A stretch of DNA of 20,434 bases from an uncultured Collinsella sp. (GTDB lineage: Bacteria; Actinomycetota; Coriobacteriia; Coriobacteriales; Coriobacteriaceae). The stretch's first letter is position 1; each line of letters begins with the position of its first letter. The position numbers and the translations under genes were made by a program. Below, piece by piece: positions 1-7,473 of this stretch. The stretch spans positions 1 through 20,434 of the forward strand of contig UQXC01000037.1 of assembly GCA_900544995.1 (NCBI GenBank), given 5' to 3'. The notes beneath the pieces are model-generated. The model was not told where the DNA came from and ran no database searches. It saw only the letters and a program-made list of their open reading frames with translations.

Positions 1-45
1 GCGGTCGGCGGGGCCATTGTGGCTCTTGACAGCGGATTGGGTCAT
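1..45 (-). CDS. 5' end of an unidentified gene, cut by the window edge
   Basis: An ATG at 45-43 on the minus strand opens a frame that stays open to the edge. The 15 visible codons read MTQSAVKSHNGPADR. No domain can be judged from so little. The upstream DNA holds an AGGGG run about 13 nt before the ATG, which is far for a ribosome site, so the start is uncertain. The gene would be transcribed away from htpG in the same direction, with the folded element at 53-151 in its leader. It could also be a chance frame. Confidence 0.4.
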   Translation of the reverse strand, partial: MTQSAVKSHNGPADR

Positions 46-52
46 ATGAGCG

Positions 53-151
53 AAAACGCCCCTAAGCGAGCAAGGTGACGTGAAAGAGGAGGGAAGCGTA
101 CTTCGGTACGCGACCGACGATTGAACGTCAGATTGCCGCCTAGGGGCGTTT
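53..151 (-). other. Nested inverted-repeat element, possible structured leader RNA
   Basis: The arms at 53-68 and 137-151 are complementary over about 15 bases with one mismatch (core CGCCCCTA / TAGGGGCG). Inside them TGACGT at 76-81 pairs with ACGTCA at 125-130. At the centre GCGTAC-TTCG-GTACGC (96-111) is a perfect hairpin with a UUCG-type loop, next to a purine-rich strand. Three stacked levels of pairing in about 100 bases suggest a folded RNA or a mobile palindromic repeat. The minus-strand reading places it directly upstream of the partial gene at 1-45. I do not recognise the family. Confidence 0.45.
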
Positions 152-164
152 GCAGCGTCGAGCT

Positions 165-192
165 GTTACGCGGTTTGGTAAAACCGCGTAAC
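165..192 (-). terminator. Perfect 12-bp hairpin after htpG
   Basis: GTTACGCGGTTT (165-176) and AAACCGCGTAAC (181-192) are exact complements around a 4-nt loop, beginning 7 nt past the htpG stop codon. No T-run follows on either strand, so it is not a textbook intrinsic terminator. Its place right after the stop suggests a 3'-end stabiliser or a weak terminator for htpG. Confidence 0.5.
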
Positions 193-199
193 GACCCAA

Positions 200-2224
200 C
201 TACATCAAGTTGCAGACAGCCGCCGCGAAGGCAACGGGGTCCTCGGGGAGGATGCCCTCGACCAGCAGAGCCTGGTCATAGAGCAGACCGGAGTACTGCT
301 TGATCTTGTCGGCGTCGCCTGCCTTCTGGGCAGCGACAAGCTTGTCAAAGACCGGGTGCTTGGCGTTGAGCTCGAGCACGCGCTGGCTCTTGGGCATGCC
401 GTCGGGCGCGCCCTCGGGTCCCTTCTGGAGTACCTTCTCCATCTCGAGCGAAAGCGGGCCCTCGGTGGTGATGCAAGCGGGGGCATCGGTCAGGCGCGCG
501 GAAACGGCAACTTTCTCGACCTTGTCGCCGAGCGCCTCCTTCATAGCGTTAAAGAGGCCCTCGTTCTCCTTGGTGGCGTCCTCGGCCTCCTTCTTCTCGT
601 CCTCGGTCGCCAGGTCAAGATCACCGGTTGCGACGTTCTTGAGCTCCAGGTGACGATCCTCAACCTCGGGCTCGGCACCATCGGCCACGGCCTTCTCGGC
701 AGCCTCGCGGGCAGCATCGTCCTCGTAGATCTTGGGCATATCGGCGGCAACGTACTCACGCATGGCCTGGAAGGTGAACTCATCCACGTCCTGCGTCAGA
801 AGCAGTACATCGTAGCCGCGGTCGAGCACGCCCTTCACCACGGGCATCTTAGCCAAGCGCTCACGCGAGTCGCCGGCGGCGTAGTAGATGGCCTTCTGAT
901 CCTCGGGCATGCCCTTGGCATACTCGGCCAAGGTAATCATCTTCTGTTCCTTGGCAGACCAGAACAGTAGCAGGTCGGCGAGCTCATCGGCCTTCATGCC
1001 ATAACTCGAGTAGATGCCGTACTTAAGGCCGCGGCCAAAGTTCCCAAAGAACTTCTCGTATGCATCGCGATCATTGTCGCGCATATCCTCGAGATCGGCG
1101 GTGATCTTCTTCTCGACACGCTTGGCAATGGCCTTGAGTTGACGGTTCTGCTGCAGCGTCTCACGCGAAATATTGAGCGACACGTCGGCGGAATCCACGA
1201 CGCCGCGGACAAAGTTGTAGTAGTCGGGCAGCAGGTCGTCGCACTTCTCCATAATCAACACGTTGGAGCTGTAGAGCGCCAGACCCTTCTCGTAGTCCTT
1301 GCTGTACAGATCGAACGGAGCGCGGCCCGGCACAAACAGCAGGGCGTCGTACTCGAGCGTGCCCTCGGCATGGAAGCTGATGGTGCGCGCGGGGTCATCA
1401 AAGTCGTGGAACGTGGACTTGTAGAACTCGTCATAGTCCTTCTGCTCGACATCGGAGCTGTGCTTCTTCCAGATCGGCGTCATGGAGTTGACGGTTTCGA
1501 GCTCCTGGTAGTCCTCGTACTCGGGCTTGTAATCGTCGCCGGCATCCTCGGGCTTGGGTTTCTGGCGGCTCTTGGACACCATCATCTGAATCGGGTAGCG
1601 CACATAGTTGCTGTACTGTTGAATCAGGCTCTTGAGGCCCCACTCGGTCAGGAAGCGATCGTAGGTCTCGGCCTCGCCGTCGGCATCGAGCTTCTCATTC
1701 TCGCGCAGCGTCAGGATGACATCGGTACCGTGCTCGGCGCGCTCGCCGTCCTCGATGGTGTAGCCCTCAAGACCGTCGGATTCCCACACATGGGCGACAT
1801 CCTCGCCATAGGCGCGGCTGACGACCTTCACATGACTGGCAACCATAAAAGCCGAGTAGAAGCCCACGCCAAACTGACCGATGATGTCGACATCCGAACC
1901 CTGCTGCTCGGCGTTTTCGGTCTTAAACTCCTCGGAGCCGGAATGGGCGATGGTGCCCAGATTGCGCTCGAGCTCCTCGGCGGTCATGCCAATGCCGTTA
2001 TCCGAGATGGTAATGGTGCGGGCGTCTTTATCAAAGGAGACGCGAATGGCCAGGTCGCCCTGGTCGATCTTGACGCTCGGATCCTGCAGGCTCTTAAAGT
2101 TGAGCTTGTCGACGGCGTCGCTCGCGTTAGAGATAAGCTCGCGCAGGAAGATTTCCTTATTGGTGTAGATGGAGTTGATCATGAGGTCGAGCAGTTTTTT
2201 GCTCTCGGTCTTAAATTGACGCAT
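200..2224 (-). CDS. htpG: Molecular chaperone HtpG (bacterial Hsp90)
   Basis: This is an ATP-driven dimeric cytosolic chaperone that remodels and refolds client proteins. The 674-residue length is slightly above that of E. coli HtpG. The N-terminal GHKL ATPase motifs are all present: FLRELISNASDA at about residues 26-37, DNGIGM at 75-80, GTIAHSGSEEF at 90-100 and GQFGVGFYS at 116-124. The middle domain carries the expected SADVSLNISRETLQQNR stretch. The chosen ATG at 2224 has AAAGGA seven bases upstream, and the encoded start MRQFKTESKKLLDLM matches the usual family start. No CIRCE (TTAGCACTC pairs) or HAIR repeat was seen upstream, so HrcA or HspR control is not evident. The gene stands alone, with a hairpin after the stop. 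Confidence 0.97.
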   Translation of the reverse strand: MRQFKTESKKLLDLMINSIYTNKEIFLRELISNASDAVDKLNFKSLQDPSVKIDQGDLAIRVSFDKDARTITISDNGIGMTAEELERNLGTIAHSGSEEFKTENAEQQGSDVDIIGQFGVGFYSAFMVASHVKVVSRAYGEDVAHVWESDGLEGYTIEDGERAEHGTDVILTLRENEKLDADGEAETYDRFLTEWGLKSLIQQYSNYVRYPIQMMVSKSRQKPKPEDAGDDYKPEYEDYQELETVNSMTPIWKKHSSDVEQKDYDEFYKSTFHDFDDPARTISFHAEGTLEYDALLFVPGRAPFDLYSKDYEKGLALYSSNVLIMEKCDDLLPDYYNFVRGVVDSADVSLNISRETLQQNRQLKAIAKRVEKKITADLEDMRDNDRDAYEKFFGNFGRGLKYGIYSSYGMKADELADLLLFWSAKEQKMITLAEYAKGMPEDQKAIYYAAGDSRERLAKMPVVKGVLDRGYDVLLLTQDVDEFTFQAMREYVAADMPKIYEDDAAREAAEKAVADGAEPEVEDRHLELKNVATGDLDLATEDEKKEAEDATKENEGLFNAMKEALGDKVEKVAVSARLTDAPACITTEGPLSLEMEKVLQKGPEGAPDGMPKSQRVLELNAKHPVFDKLVAAQKAGDADKIKQYSGLLYDQALLVEGILPEDPVAFAAAVCNLM

Positions 2225-2310
2225 GTGCAGTCCTTTCGCGCTACCCCTGTCCGCAAAAACGGCCCGGTTGCCCGAGCCGCATCGCAGACCTGCTATGTTC
2301 AGACTTAGAT

Positions 2311-2339
2311 TTTATAACCCAATAGCGCGCATATATACA
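2311..2339 (-). promoter_or_regulatory. Possible htpG promoter
   Basis: The minus strand carries TATAAA (2316-2311) 17 bp after a weak -35 TGTATA (2339-2334), about 87 bp before the htpG start. A second option is TTGACG (2383-2378) with CATACA 16 bp later. Neither is a strong match, so this marks only the likely promoter region. Confidence 0.27.
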
Positions 2340-2384
2340 CACGGAATCGAAAAACTGTATGTCCGAGCGCTCCAATGCGTCAAT

Positions 2385-2464
2385 TGCCAAGGAGCGTCCC
2401 CAGCTGCCGACAGAAAAGGAACGTCCCTATCTGCCATCGGAAAGGAACGTCCCTATCTGCCATC
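2385..2464 (-). repeat. Three tandem ~26-bp repeats containing GGGACGTTCC
   Basis: Read on the minus strand, units at 2464-2439 and 2438-2412 are nearly identical (GATGGCAGATAGGGACGTTC followed by CTTTCC or CTTTTCT). A third, degenerate unit lies at 2411-2385 (GTCGGCAGCTGGGGACGCTC, then CTTGGCA). The first unit overlaps the last codons of the acetyltransferase gene, and the TAG inside it is that gene's stop codon. Related GGGAC motifs occur at other gene ends in this window. Confidence 0.75.
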
Positions 2465-2953
2465 TACGCGCTTGGCCATCCAGGCATGAGGCTGGCCTTC
2501 GTCTTCGTAGTCCACCGGGGCAATTTGCGTGTAACCGGCCTTAACATAGAGCGGCAGCACGTACTCCTGCGCATGCAACTTTATGAGCTTGGCGCCGGCA
2601 TCGCGCGCAGCAGCTTCGCTGGCTTCGACAATCTTGCTTGCCAGACCGCGACGGCGCATGGCGGACAGCACGGCAACGCGCCCCATAATATAGGTCTCCC
2701 CCGCTGCGACGCCTTCGTCCAAGTCGCACGCCGGCAGAGCCGGTGCCCCTGCATCTGCCGCGCGCTCCAGTTCCTCGGGAAACACGCGCGAGCAGCCGGT
2801 GAGCTCGCCGTCCACGTACAGCGTCACATGGATGCAAGCCGGCGCCTCATCGATCGCGTCGAACTCGTTCTCGTAGCCTTGCTCGTCCATAAAAACGACG
2901 CGGCGCACCAACGCCGCGTCATCAAAGCATCCCGTCTTAAGTTGGATATCCAT
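2453..2953 (-). CDS. GNAT-family N-acetyltransferase, ElaA-like
   Basis: This is a probable acetyl-CoA-dependent N-acetyltransferase of 166 residues with unknown substrate. The N-terminal part FMDEQGYENEFDAIDEA resembles the VFVVEQ..Y.E.D..D signature of ElaA-type GNATs. The acetyl-CoA motif A is visible as IMGRVAVLSAMRRRGLASKI (about residues 89-108). The LPLYVKAGY region (133-141) and the C-terminal YEDEGQPHAWM also fit ElaA. I chose the ATG at 2953 because AAAGG lies about six bases upstream; a TTG six codons earlier is less likely. It starts 39 bp after the CpsB-like gene on the same strand and may be read through from it, with no functional link evident. Its stop codon lies inside the tandem repeat at 2385-2464. 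Confidence 0.85.
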   Translation of the reverse strand: MDIQLKTGCFDDAALVRRVVFMDEQGYENEFDAIDEAPACIHVTLYVDGELTGCSRVFPEELERAADAGAPALPACDLDEGVAAGETYIMGRVAVLSAMRRRGLASKIVEASEAAARDAGAKLIKLHAQEYVLPLYVKAGYTQIAPVDYEDEGQPHAWMAKRVDGR

Positions 2954-2992
2954 GGCTGCCCTTTCATTCAATGCGAACGTTAGGGACAGATT

Positions 2993-3643
2993 TTAGCGAA
3001 AATGAGCTCCGCGCACGCTAAACTTCGCGCGAGCCTTCGCCAGGCAATCGTAATGACCCACGTTATGGGCATCGCTCGCGATGAAACTGTACAGGTTCTG
3101 ATCGAACAGACGCTGTGCCGGCTTTTTCTCGCGACCAAAGCGACCGCCGGCAATAAAGTCCGCCGAAGCCTGCAGCTTGCAGCCCATATCGACCAGACGC
3201 TCCGCCACGCTTACATCCTTTTGAACCGCACGATAGCGCTCAGGATGAGCGATGATCACCTGGTAGCCACGGCACTGCAAATCGTAAATCGTGTTCTCGT
3301 ACTCTCTAAACGCATACGCATCGGCATGCGTCGAAAGCTCGAGCAGGAACTCATTGGTCCCATCGAAATGCAAGTGCTCCGCAGCATCGATACCAAGCTC
3401 AACGAGCTTTCGATGGTTGACCTCGAAGCCCATCTGGAGCGGAAAGCCGTCAGCGTTATCACGCAGCAGCTCAAAGGCATCCCACATCTTGTCGTAATCA
3501 AAATAGGGATCACGGCAGTGAGGAGTGCAAACGATTCTGGTTACACCGGCCCGCTTGGCAGCCTCGAGCATCGCCAAGCTCTCATCGAGATCGGCGGCGC
3601 CGTCGTCTACACCCGGCAAGATATGGCAATGAATGTCACGCAT
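2993..3643 (-). CDS. CpsB/YwqE-type PHP-domain tyrosine phosphatase
   Basis: This is a metal-dependent phosphotyrosine phosphatase that reverses autophosphorylation of bacterial tyrosine kinases. The 216 residues carry the PHP metal-binding set: DIHCHILPGVDDG at the start (H5, H7), CTPHC (H42), GFEVNH (E74), IAHPERY (H133) and IASDAH (D191, H193). These are the hallmark positions of CpsB, Wzb-like YwqE and CapC proteins. The ATG at 3643 has AAGG about eight bases upstream and lies 17 bp after the stop of the kinase gene, so the two are surely co-transcribed. The gene order here is adaptor, kinase, phosphatase. An AGGGACAG motif begins just past the stop codon in inverted orientation. The substrate is inferred to be the tyrosine-rich tail of the upstream kinase. 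Confidence 0.93.
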   Translation of the reverse strand: MRDIHCHILPGVDDGAADLDESLAMLEAAKRAGVTRIVCTPHCRDPYFDYDKMWDAFELLRDNADGFPLQMGFEVNHRKLVELGIDAAEHLHFDGTNEFLLELSTHADAYAFREYENTIYDLQCRGYQVIIAHPERYRAVQKDVSVAERLVDMGCKLQASADFIAGGRFGREKKPAQRLFDQNLYSFIASDAHNVGHYDCLAKARAKFSVRGAHFR

Positions 3644-3660
3644 AGGTCAGCCTTAATCAA

Positions 3661-4398
3661 CTAAACGTTTGCTCGGTTGGTGAAGATGCCCTTTTTTGAA
3701 GTCCCCTGATCGTCGGAGCCCTTCTTCACCTTCTTACCGTCCTTGGTGTAGTAGGAGTAGTAGTACTCGCTGGTCTCGGTCTCGCAGTAGTTCATAACGG
3801 TACCGATGAGCTTGACCTTCTCGGACTTCTTAAGCTGACCGATAGCGTTGAGCGCCTCCTCGCGCTTGGTGAAATCCTCACGCACGACAAAAAGCGTGCC
3901 GTCGGTCAGGCTGGCAATCTCGGCAGCATCGATGAAGGTGCCTACCGGAGGAGCGTCGAAGATGACGTACTGGAACTTGGCAGACAGTGCCTTTACCAGC
4001 TTGGCAAAGCGATGAGAGACGATGATGTCGGCAGGATTGGGAATATGCGGCTCGGCATCGAGGAAGTAGAAGTTCTTCTGACCCGTCTCGACAATTGCCT
4101 GGTCAATGGAGATCTGCTCGGAAAGGACCGCATAGAGTCCGCCGCGCGAACGAACGCCGAGCATATCGGAAAGAGACCTGCGGCGCATATCGGCCTCGAC
4201 CAGGAGCACGGACTTGCCGCTCGTGGCGATTGCCTGAGCAAGGTTAATGGAAACCGTAGACTTGCCCTCGTTGGGAATCGAGGAGGTAACGGTGATGGTA
4301 CGAATGGGGTCGTCCACGCTCGCAAAGCGGATGTTGGCCAGAAGGGTCTTGGCGGCATTCTGTACAACGAGCTTATCGGTGTTCTTTGCCTTAGCCAT
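3661..4398 (-). CDS. CpsD/YwqD-type bacterial tyrosine kinase (BY-kinase)
   Basis: This cytoplasmic P-loop kinase of 245 residues partners a Wzz-type membrane adaptor to control extracellular polysaccharide synthesis or chain length. Walker A is SSIPNEGKST (39-48), Walker A' is VLLVEADMRRRS (64-75) and Walker B is VIFDAPP (145-151), all typical of BY-kinases. A tyrosine cluster, YYYSYY at 212-217, lies in the C-terminal tail and is the expected autophosphorylation region, followed by a lysine-rich end. The ATG lies 2 bp after the stop codon of the adaptor gene, with AAAGGTGG inside the end of that gene as its ribosome site. Translation is therefore likely coupled. As in Gram-positive systems, kinase and membrane adaptor are separate proteins. 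Confidence 0.94.
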   Translation of the reverse strand: MAKAKNTDKLVVQNAAKTLLANIRFASVDDPIRTITVTSSIPNEGKSTVSINLAQAIATSGKSVLLVEADMRRRSLSDMLGVRSRGGLYAVLSEQISIDQAIVETGQKNFYFLDAEPHIPNPADIIVSHRFAKLVKALSAKFQYVIFDAPPVGTFIDAAEIASLTDGTLFVVREDFTKREEALNAIGQLKKSEKVKLIGTVMNYCETETSEYYYSYYTKDGKKVKKGSDDQGTSKKGIFTNRANV

Positions 4399-4400
4399 GC

Positions 4401-5057
4401 CTATTTACCACCTTTCATAGCCGGAATTCGGCCAACAACGGGAATGCCCAGGAGTTCTTCTGCCTCTTCGGCACCGCGGATGCGGGTATTGAGCATGTCT
4501 GCCAAAACGACATAGGCAACTGCGATAAAGATACCGGCGAGGAACGCGACGGCAATATACAGCGTGCGCTTGGGGCCGCTGGGGGCCTCGGGGATCTTAG
4601 CCTCGTCGATAACGTTGATGCTCTGGGCAGCGCCGACGTTCTGGGCGACCGTACTCACCGAGCTGGCCATGGCCTTTGCGACCTTAGCCGTCTCCTTGGC
4701 ATCGGTGCCGGTAACCGAAAGCGTAATGACACGCGTGGTGGTCTCAGAGGAAACAGACACCTTGTAGTCATCCAGATCGGTGAGGCCCAGTTCATTGGCG
4801 GCGCCGCTCTTAACGCTATCGCTATCCAGCAGCGTGGCGATATCGTTGGAAAGCATCTGGCTCGCCGAGAGATCGTTGTAGCTCATCTGACCGCTATCGT
4901 CGGTCTTGGCGAGAATGTACATACTCGTCGTCGCGGTATAGGTGTTGTCCATCGCAACGAAGGACACGATGCCCATGGCGATCGCGCAGACCACCGGAAG
5001 GGTGATGACCAGCTGAAGGTGCTTCTTCAGCAGCTGGAACAGTTCGAGAAGGGTCAT
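4401..5057 (-). CDS. Wzz/CpsC-type polysaccharide chain-length and kinase adaptor protein
   Basis: This membrane protein of 218 residues belongs to the Wzz family. It has one membrane segment at about residues 14-35, a long extracellular part and a second segment at about 164-186. The PEAPSGPKR motif just before the second segment is typical of Wzz/CpsC. The short cytoplasmic tail is the part that activates the CpsD kinase in related systems. The ATG at 5057 has AAAGG eight bases upstream. It is the first gene of a three-gene unit with the kinase and phosphatase. No glycosyltransferase, flippase or polymerase genes are in this window, so the polysaccharide it serves cannot be named. Confidence 0.92.
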   Translation of the reverse strand: MTLLELFQLLKKHLQLVITLPVVCAIAMGIVSFVAMDNTYTATTSMYILAKTDDSGQMSYNDLSASQMLSNDIATLLDSDSVKSGAANELGLTDLDDYKVSVSSETTTRVITLSVTGTDAKETAKVAKAMASSVSTVAQNVGAAQSINVIDEAKIPEAPSGPKRTLYIAVAFLAGIFIAVAYVVLADMLNTRIRGAEEAEELLGIPVVGRIPAMKGGK

Positions 5058-5104
5058 GCAGCTTGCCTTTCATTTCCCCAGTTCGGATTGACAAAACTGT
5101 CCGT

Positions 5105-5133
5105 ATGTTATCGCATCTTTTTACCGAGACCAA
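5105..5133 (-). promoter_or_regulatory. Likely promoter of the CpsC-D-B unit
   Basis: TTGGTC (5133-5128) and TAACAT (5110-5105) are separated by 17 bp on the minus strand and would give a leader of about 40 nt. The -10 matches moderately and the -35 weakly. A competing TTTACA box lies further upstream. Confidence 0.38.
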
Positions 5134-5198
5134 ACTCTATACATAAGAAACAGGCTCTCCTGTAAAAATGTCGGAAGCAATCGTAAAATTGCACAACA

Positions 5199-5227
5199 AC
5201 GCCGCACCAGAAAGTCCGATGCGGCGT
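5199..5227 (-). terminator. Hairpin terminator after the PhoR-like gene
   Basis: On the minus strand ACGCCGCATC pairs with GGTGCGGCGT, extended by two more pairs around a short loop. It lies about 25 bp past the histidine kinase stop codon. The T-rich tail is interrupted (TGTTGTGCAATTTT), so strength is uncertain. It separates the Pho-type unit from the CpsC-D-B unit. Confidence 0.5.
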
Positions 5228-5252
5228 CTACATCAATATCTATGTTGTATCG

Positions 5253-6677
5253 CTATGCGAATGGCTCGTCCTGCTGTATGGGAAACGTCACCGTAATGGT
5301 GGTTCCCACGCCCAACTCGCTCGACAGATCGAGCGTGGCGTGATGATACAGGGCCGCATGCTTGACAATGGCAAGCCCCAGACCGGTTCCGCCGCGTGCC
5401 TTGGACCTACTCTTGTCCACGCGATAGAACCGCTCAAATACCTTGCCCTGTTCTTCAGGCGCGATACCGATTCCCGTGTCGGCGACCGCAAGGAACGGAT
5501 GGCCTTCGTCGTTGGTGCCGCACTGCAGCGTAACCGCACCGCCGGGTCGATTGTAGCGGATGGCGTTGCTCGCCAGATTATAGATGAGCTCGTCAATCAA
5601 GCGCGACACGCCTTCGATGACCACAGGCTTGGTCTCATGACTTATCGTCACATTCGCCTGACGGGCGACCTGTTCAAGACGCTGCTCAACCGCATAGACG
5701 GCGCGCGAGAGCTCAATAGGCTCCGTGGACCCAATGGGCACCGCCTCGCCCTCAGTTGCGCGCTCGGCCTCGTCCAAGTTAGACAGCGTAAGGATGTCGT
5801 TGACGAGCGCTGCCAAGCGGCCTGCCTCACGATAGATGCGACCGCCAAAGTTGCGCAGGTCGTCCTCGCCCTCGACCATGCCATTTGCGATGAGCTCGGC
5901 ATAGCCCGAAATCGCCGTAAGCGGCGTCTTGAGCTCATGGGTGATATTCGCCGTGAACTCGCGGCGCATACGGTCGTTGTCCGCTAGCACCGCCATTTGG
6001 CGCTTGAGTTCCTGGCGCTGCGACTCGATACGCTCAAGCATGGGGACCATCTCGGCATAGGCGTGCTCATAGCTACGGCGTGGGTGGTCCAAATCCACCT
6101 CTTGCAACGGCGCGATGATGGCACGGGACTCGCGACGCGCCATAAAAAACGAGAGTACCGCACCCGCTGCTGCGATAAGCAGCATCGGCGCCACCATCGA
6201 CAGCAAAATCGCCGTAACGCCAGGCTGGGCCTGCGCCAAGCGGACAACCTGGCCGTTATCAAGGGCGACGGCGCGATACAGCATAATCTCGTCGAGCGTA
6301 GAGCTTGCGCGCTCCGCGGAACCCAAACCACTCTCAAAGGCCTCGATGACCTCGGGGCGATCGCCATGGTTGGGCAGTGTGGAAGGCGACGCCTCGTTGT
6401 CGTAGGCAACCGATCCATCCTTGTTAATCAGCGTGATTCGCAAGTCCTCGCGATCAAGGCTACGCAAGAACGGGATGGGCTCCTGCTGTTCGTCGAGAGC
6501 GGCAGCAATGAGCTCGGTTTCCTGCGCCAGATTGGTACTCGTGGCATCCGCCAAGGTGTTTTGCACAAAGAACGCACCCAGCACCGTAAACGCCACGATA
6601 ACCGCCATGGCGCAGACAAAGATCGTCACAAAAACGCGGTGCGACAGCGTATGTTTTCCCTGGGGGGCGAAGACCAC
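5253..6677 (-). CDS. phoR: PhoR-like sensor histidine kinase
   Basis: This membrane sensor kinase of 474 residues phosphorylates the response regulator encoded just upstream. Hydrophobic segments at about 15-38 and 155-179 bracket an extracytoplasmic sensor region of about 115 residues. The kinase core is complete: H box FTANITHELKTPL with the phosphoacceptor His247, N box NLASNAIRYN (367-376), G1 DTGIGI (400-405), F box FERFYRVD (414-421) and G2 GGTGLGLAIVKH (429-440). The start is GTG at 6677, preceded by GGAGGAG, which lies in the 3' end of the regulator gene; the gap is only 3 bp, so translation is probably coupled. The gene order pstB, regulator, kinase supports a phosphate-starvation role, but that is inferred from context. 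Confidence 0.88.
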   Translation of the reverse strand: MVFAPQGKHTLSHRVFVTIFVCAMAVIVAFTVLGAFFVQNTLADATSTNLAQETELIAAALDEQQEPIPFLRSLDREDLRITLINKDGSVAYDNEASPSTLPNHGDRPEVIEAFESGLGSAERASSTLDEIMLYRAVALDNGQVVRLAQAQPGVTAILLSMVAPMLLIAAAGAVLSFFMARRESRAIIAPLQEVDLDHPRRSYEHAYAEMVPMLERIESQRQELKRQMAVLADNDRMRREFTANITHELKTPLTAISGYAELIANGMVEGEDDLRNFGGRIYREAGRLAALVNDILTLSNLDEAERATEGEAVPIGSTEPIELSRAVYAVEQRLEQVARQANVTISHETKPVVIEGVSRLIDELIYNLASNAIRYNRPGGAVTLQCGTNDEGHPFLAVADTGIGIAPEEQGKVFERFYRVDKSRSKARGGTGLGLAIVKHAALYHHATLDLSSELGVGTTITVTFPIQQDEPFA

Positions 6678-6680
6678 GGG

Positions 6681-7409
6681 TTACTCCTCCGATGCGGTGG
6701 CCGCGGTGTCGTCACCTTCGGCACCATCACCGGCAGAAGGCTCGGCCAAGCGGTAGCCCACGCCGCGCACGGTCTCGATGGCGCTGGCATGCTCGCCCAG
6801 TTTTTGGCGAAGCGTCTGCACGTGCACGTCAACGGTGCGCGAACCGCCGTCGAAGTCCCAGCCCCACACGCTCTGCAGCAACGACTCGCGGGTAAAGACC
6901 ACGCCGGGCTTGCGCATGAGGTACTCGAGCAGGTCGAACTCGCGCAGGGTGAGCTTAAGCGGCTCGCCGGCAACGGTCACCTCGCGATGGCTGGGCGAGA
7001 GCACGATGTCGCCCACGCTGAGCACATCGCTCGCCTGCTTGACCATGCCGCCGCGACGCAGCAGTGCGCGGCAGCGGCTCGCAAGCTCCATGAGCGAAAA
7101 CGGCTTAGTCAGGTAATCGTCGGCACCGCCATCGAGCGCCATCACCTTGTCGAGCTCGGTATCCTTGGCGGTAAGCATCATGATGGGCACCGTCGCCGTC
7201 AGGCGATCGGCACGCAGTCGACGCATAATCGCCAAGCCATCGGTATCGGGCAGCATGATGTCGAGCAGGACGGCATCGGGTACCCGTCGCGCCACGGCAG
7301 CCTTAAACTCACCGTCGCACGAAAAGCCTTCGGCCTCAATCCCCTGCTTGCGCAGTGCATAGACCGTCAAATCCCTGATGTTGTCATCGTCCTCGACGTA
7401 ATAGATCAT
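6681..7409 (-). CDS. phoP: PhoP/PhoB-like OmpR-family response regulator
   Basis: This DNA-binding regulator of 242 residues has a receiver domain and an OmpR-type winged helix. The receiver carries the acidic cluster EDDD (6-9), the phosphoacceptor D50 in VLLDIMLPD, T80 and K102 (LTKPF). The winged helix spans about 130-228 with LTLREFDLLEYL and VDVHVQTLRQKLG. I chose the ATG at 7409 (MIYYVEDDDNIR) over one eight codons upstream because AAAGGGG sits 6-7 bases before it and the receiver begins there. The C-terminal 20 residues are acidic and probably unstructured. It lies 64 bp downstream of pstB and 3 bp from the kinase gene. It is likely the phosphate regulator, but other OmpR-family roles are possible. 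Confidence 0.87.
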   Translation of the reverse strand: MIYYVEDDDNIRDLTVYALRKQGIEAEGFSCDGEFKAAVARRVPDAVLLDIMLPDTDGLAIMRRLRADRLTATVPIMMLTAKDTELDKVMALDGGADDYLTKPFSLMELASRCRALLRRGGMVKQASDVLSVGDIVLSPSHREVTVAGEPLKLTLREFDLLEYLMRKPGVVFTRESLLQSVWGWDFDGGSRTVDVHVQTLRQKLGEHASAIETVRGVGYRLAEPSAGDGAEGDDTAATASEE

Positions 7410-7449
7410 GTTGAACCCCTTTGCGGCCGGCATGACCGCATCTTAACCC

Positions 7450-7463
7450 TAAAGGTACCTTTA
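7450..7463. promoter_or_regulatory. Perfect 14-bp palindrome between pstB and the PhoP-like gene
   Basis: TAAAGGTACCTTTA is an exact palindrome in the short gap between the two genes. It lacks a loop or T-run suited to a terminator. It may be an operator or an internal processing hairpin, or chance. Confidence 0.25.
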
Positions 7464-7473
7464 CTAGATGGTA

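Noticed and set aside
1139..2308. 389-codon plus-strand frame opposite htpG, and a similar one at 19326-20345 opposite the SPFH gene
   Set aside because: Both are complementary to confidently identified genes and show no independent start signal or recognisable motif.
2225..2452. CIRCE or HAIR heat-shock operator upstream of htpG
   Set aside because: I looked for TTAGCACTC/GAGTGCTAA and CTTGAGT/ACTCAAG pairs and found neither.
2385..2464. CRISPR array made of the ~26-bp repeats
   Set aside because: The units are directly abutting with no spacers, only three exist, and no cas gene is near.
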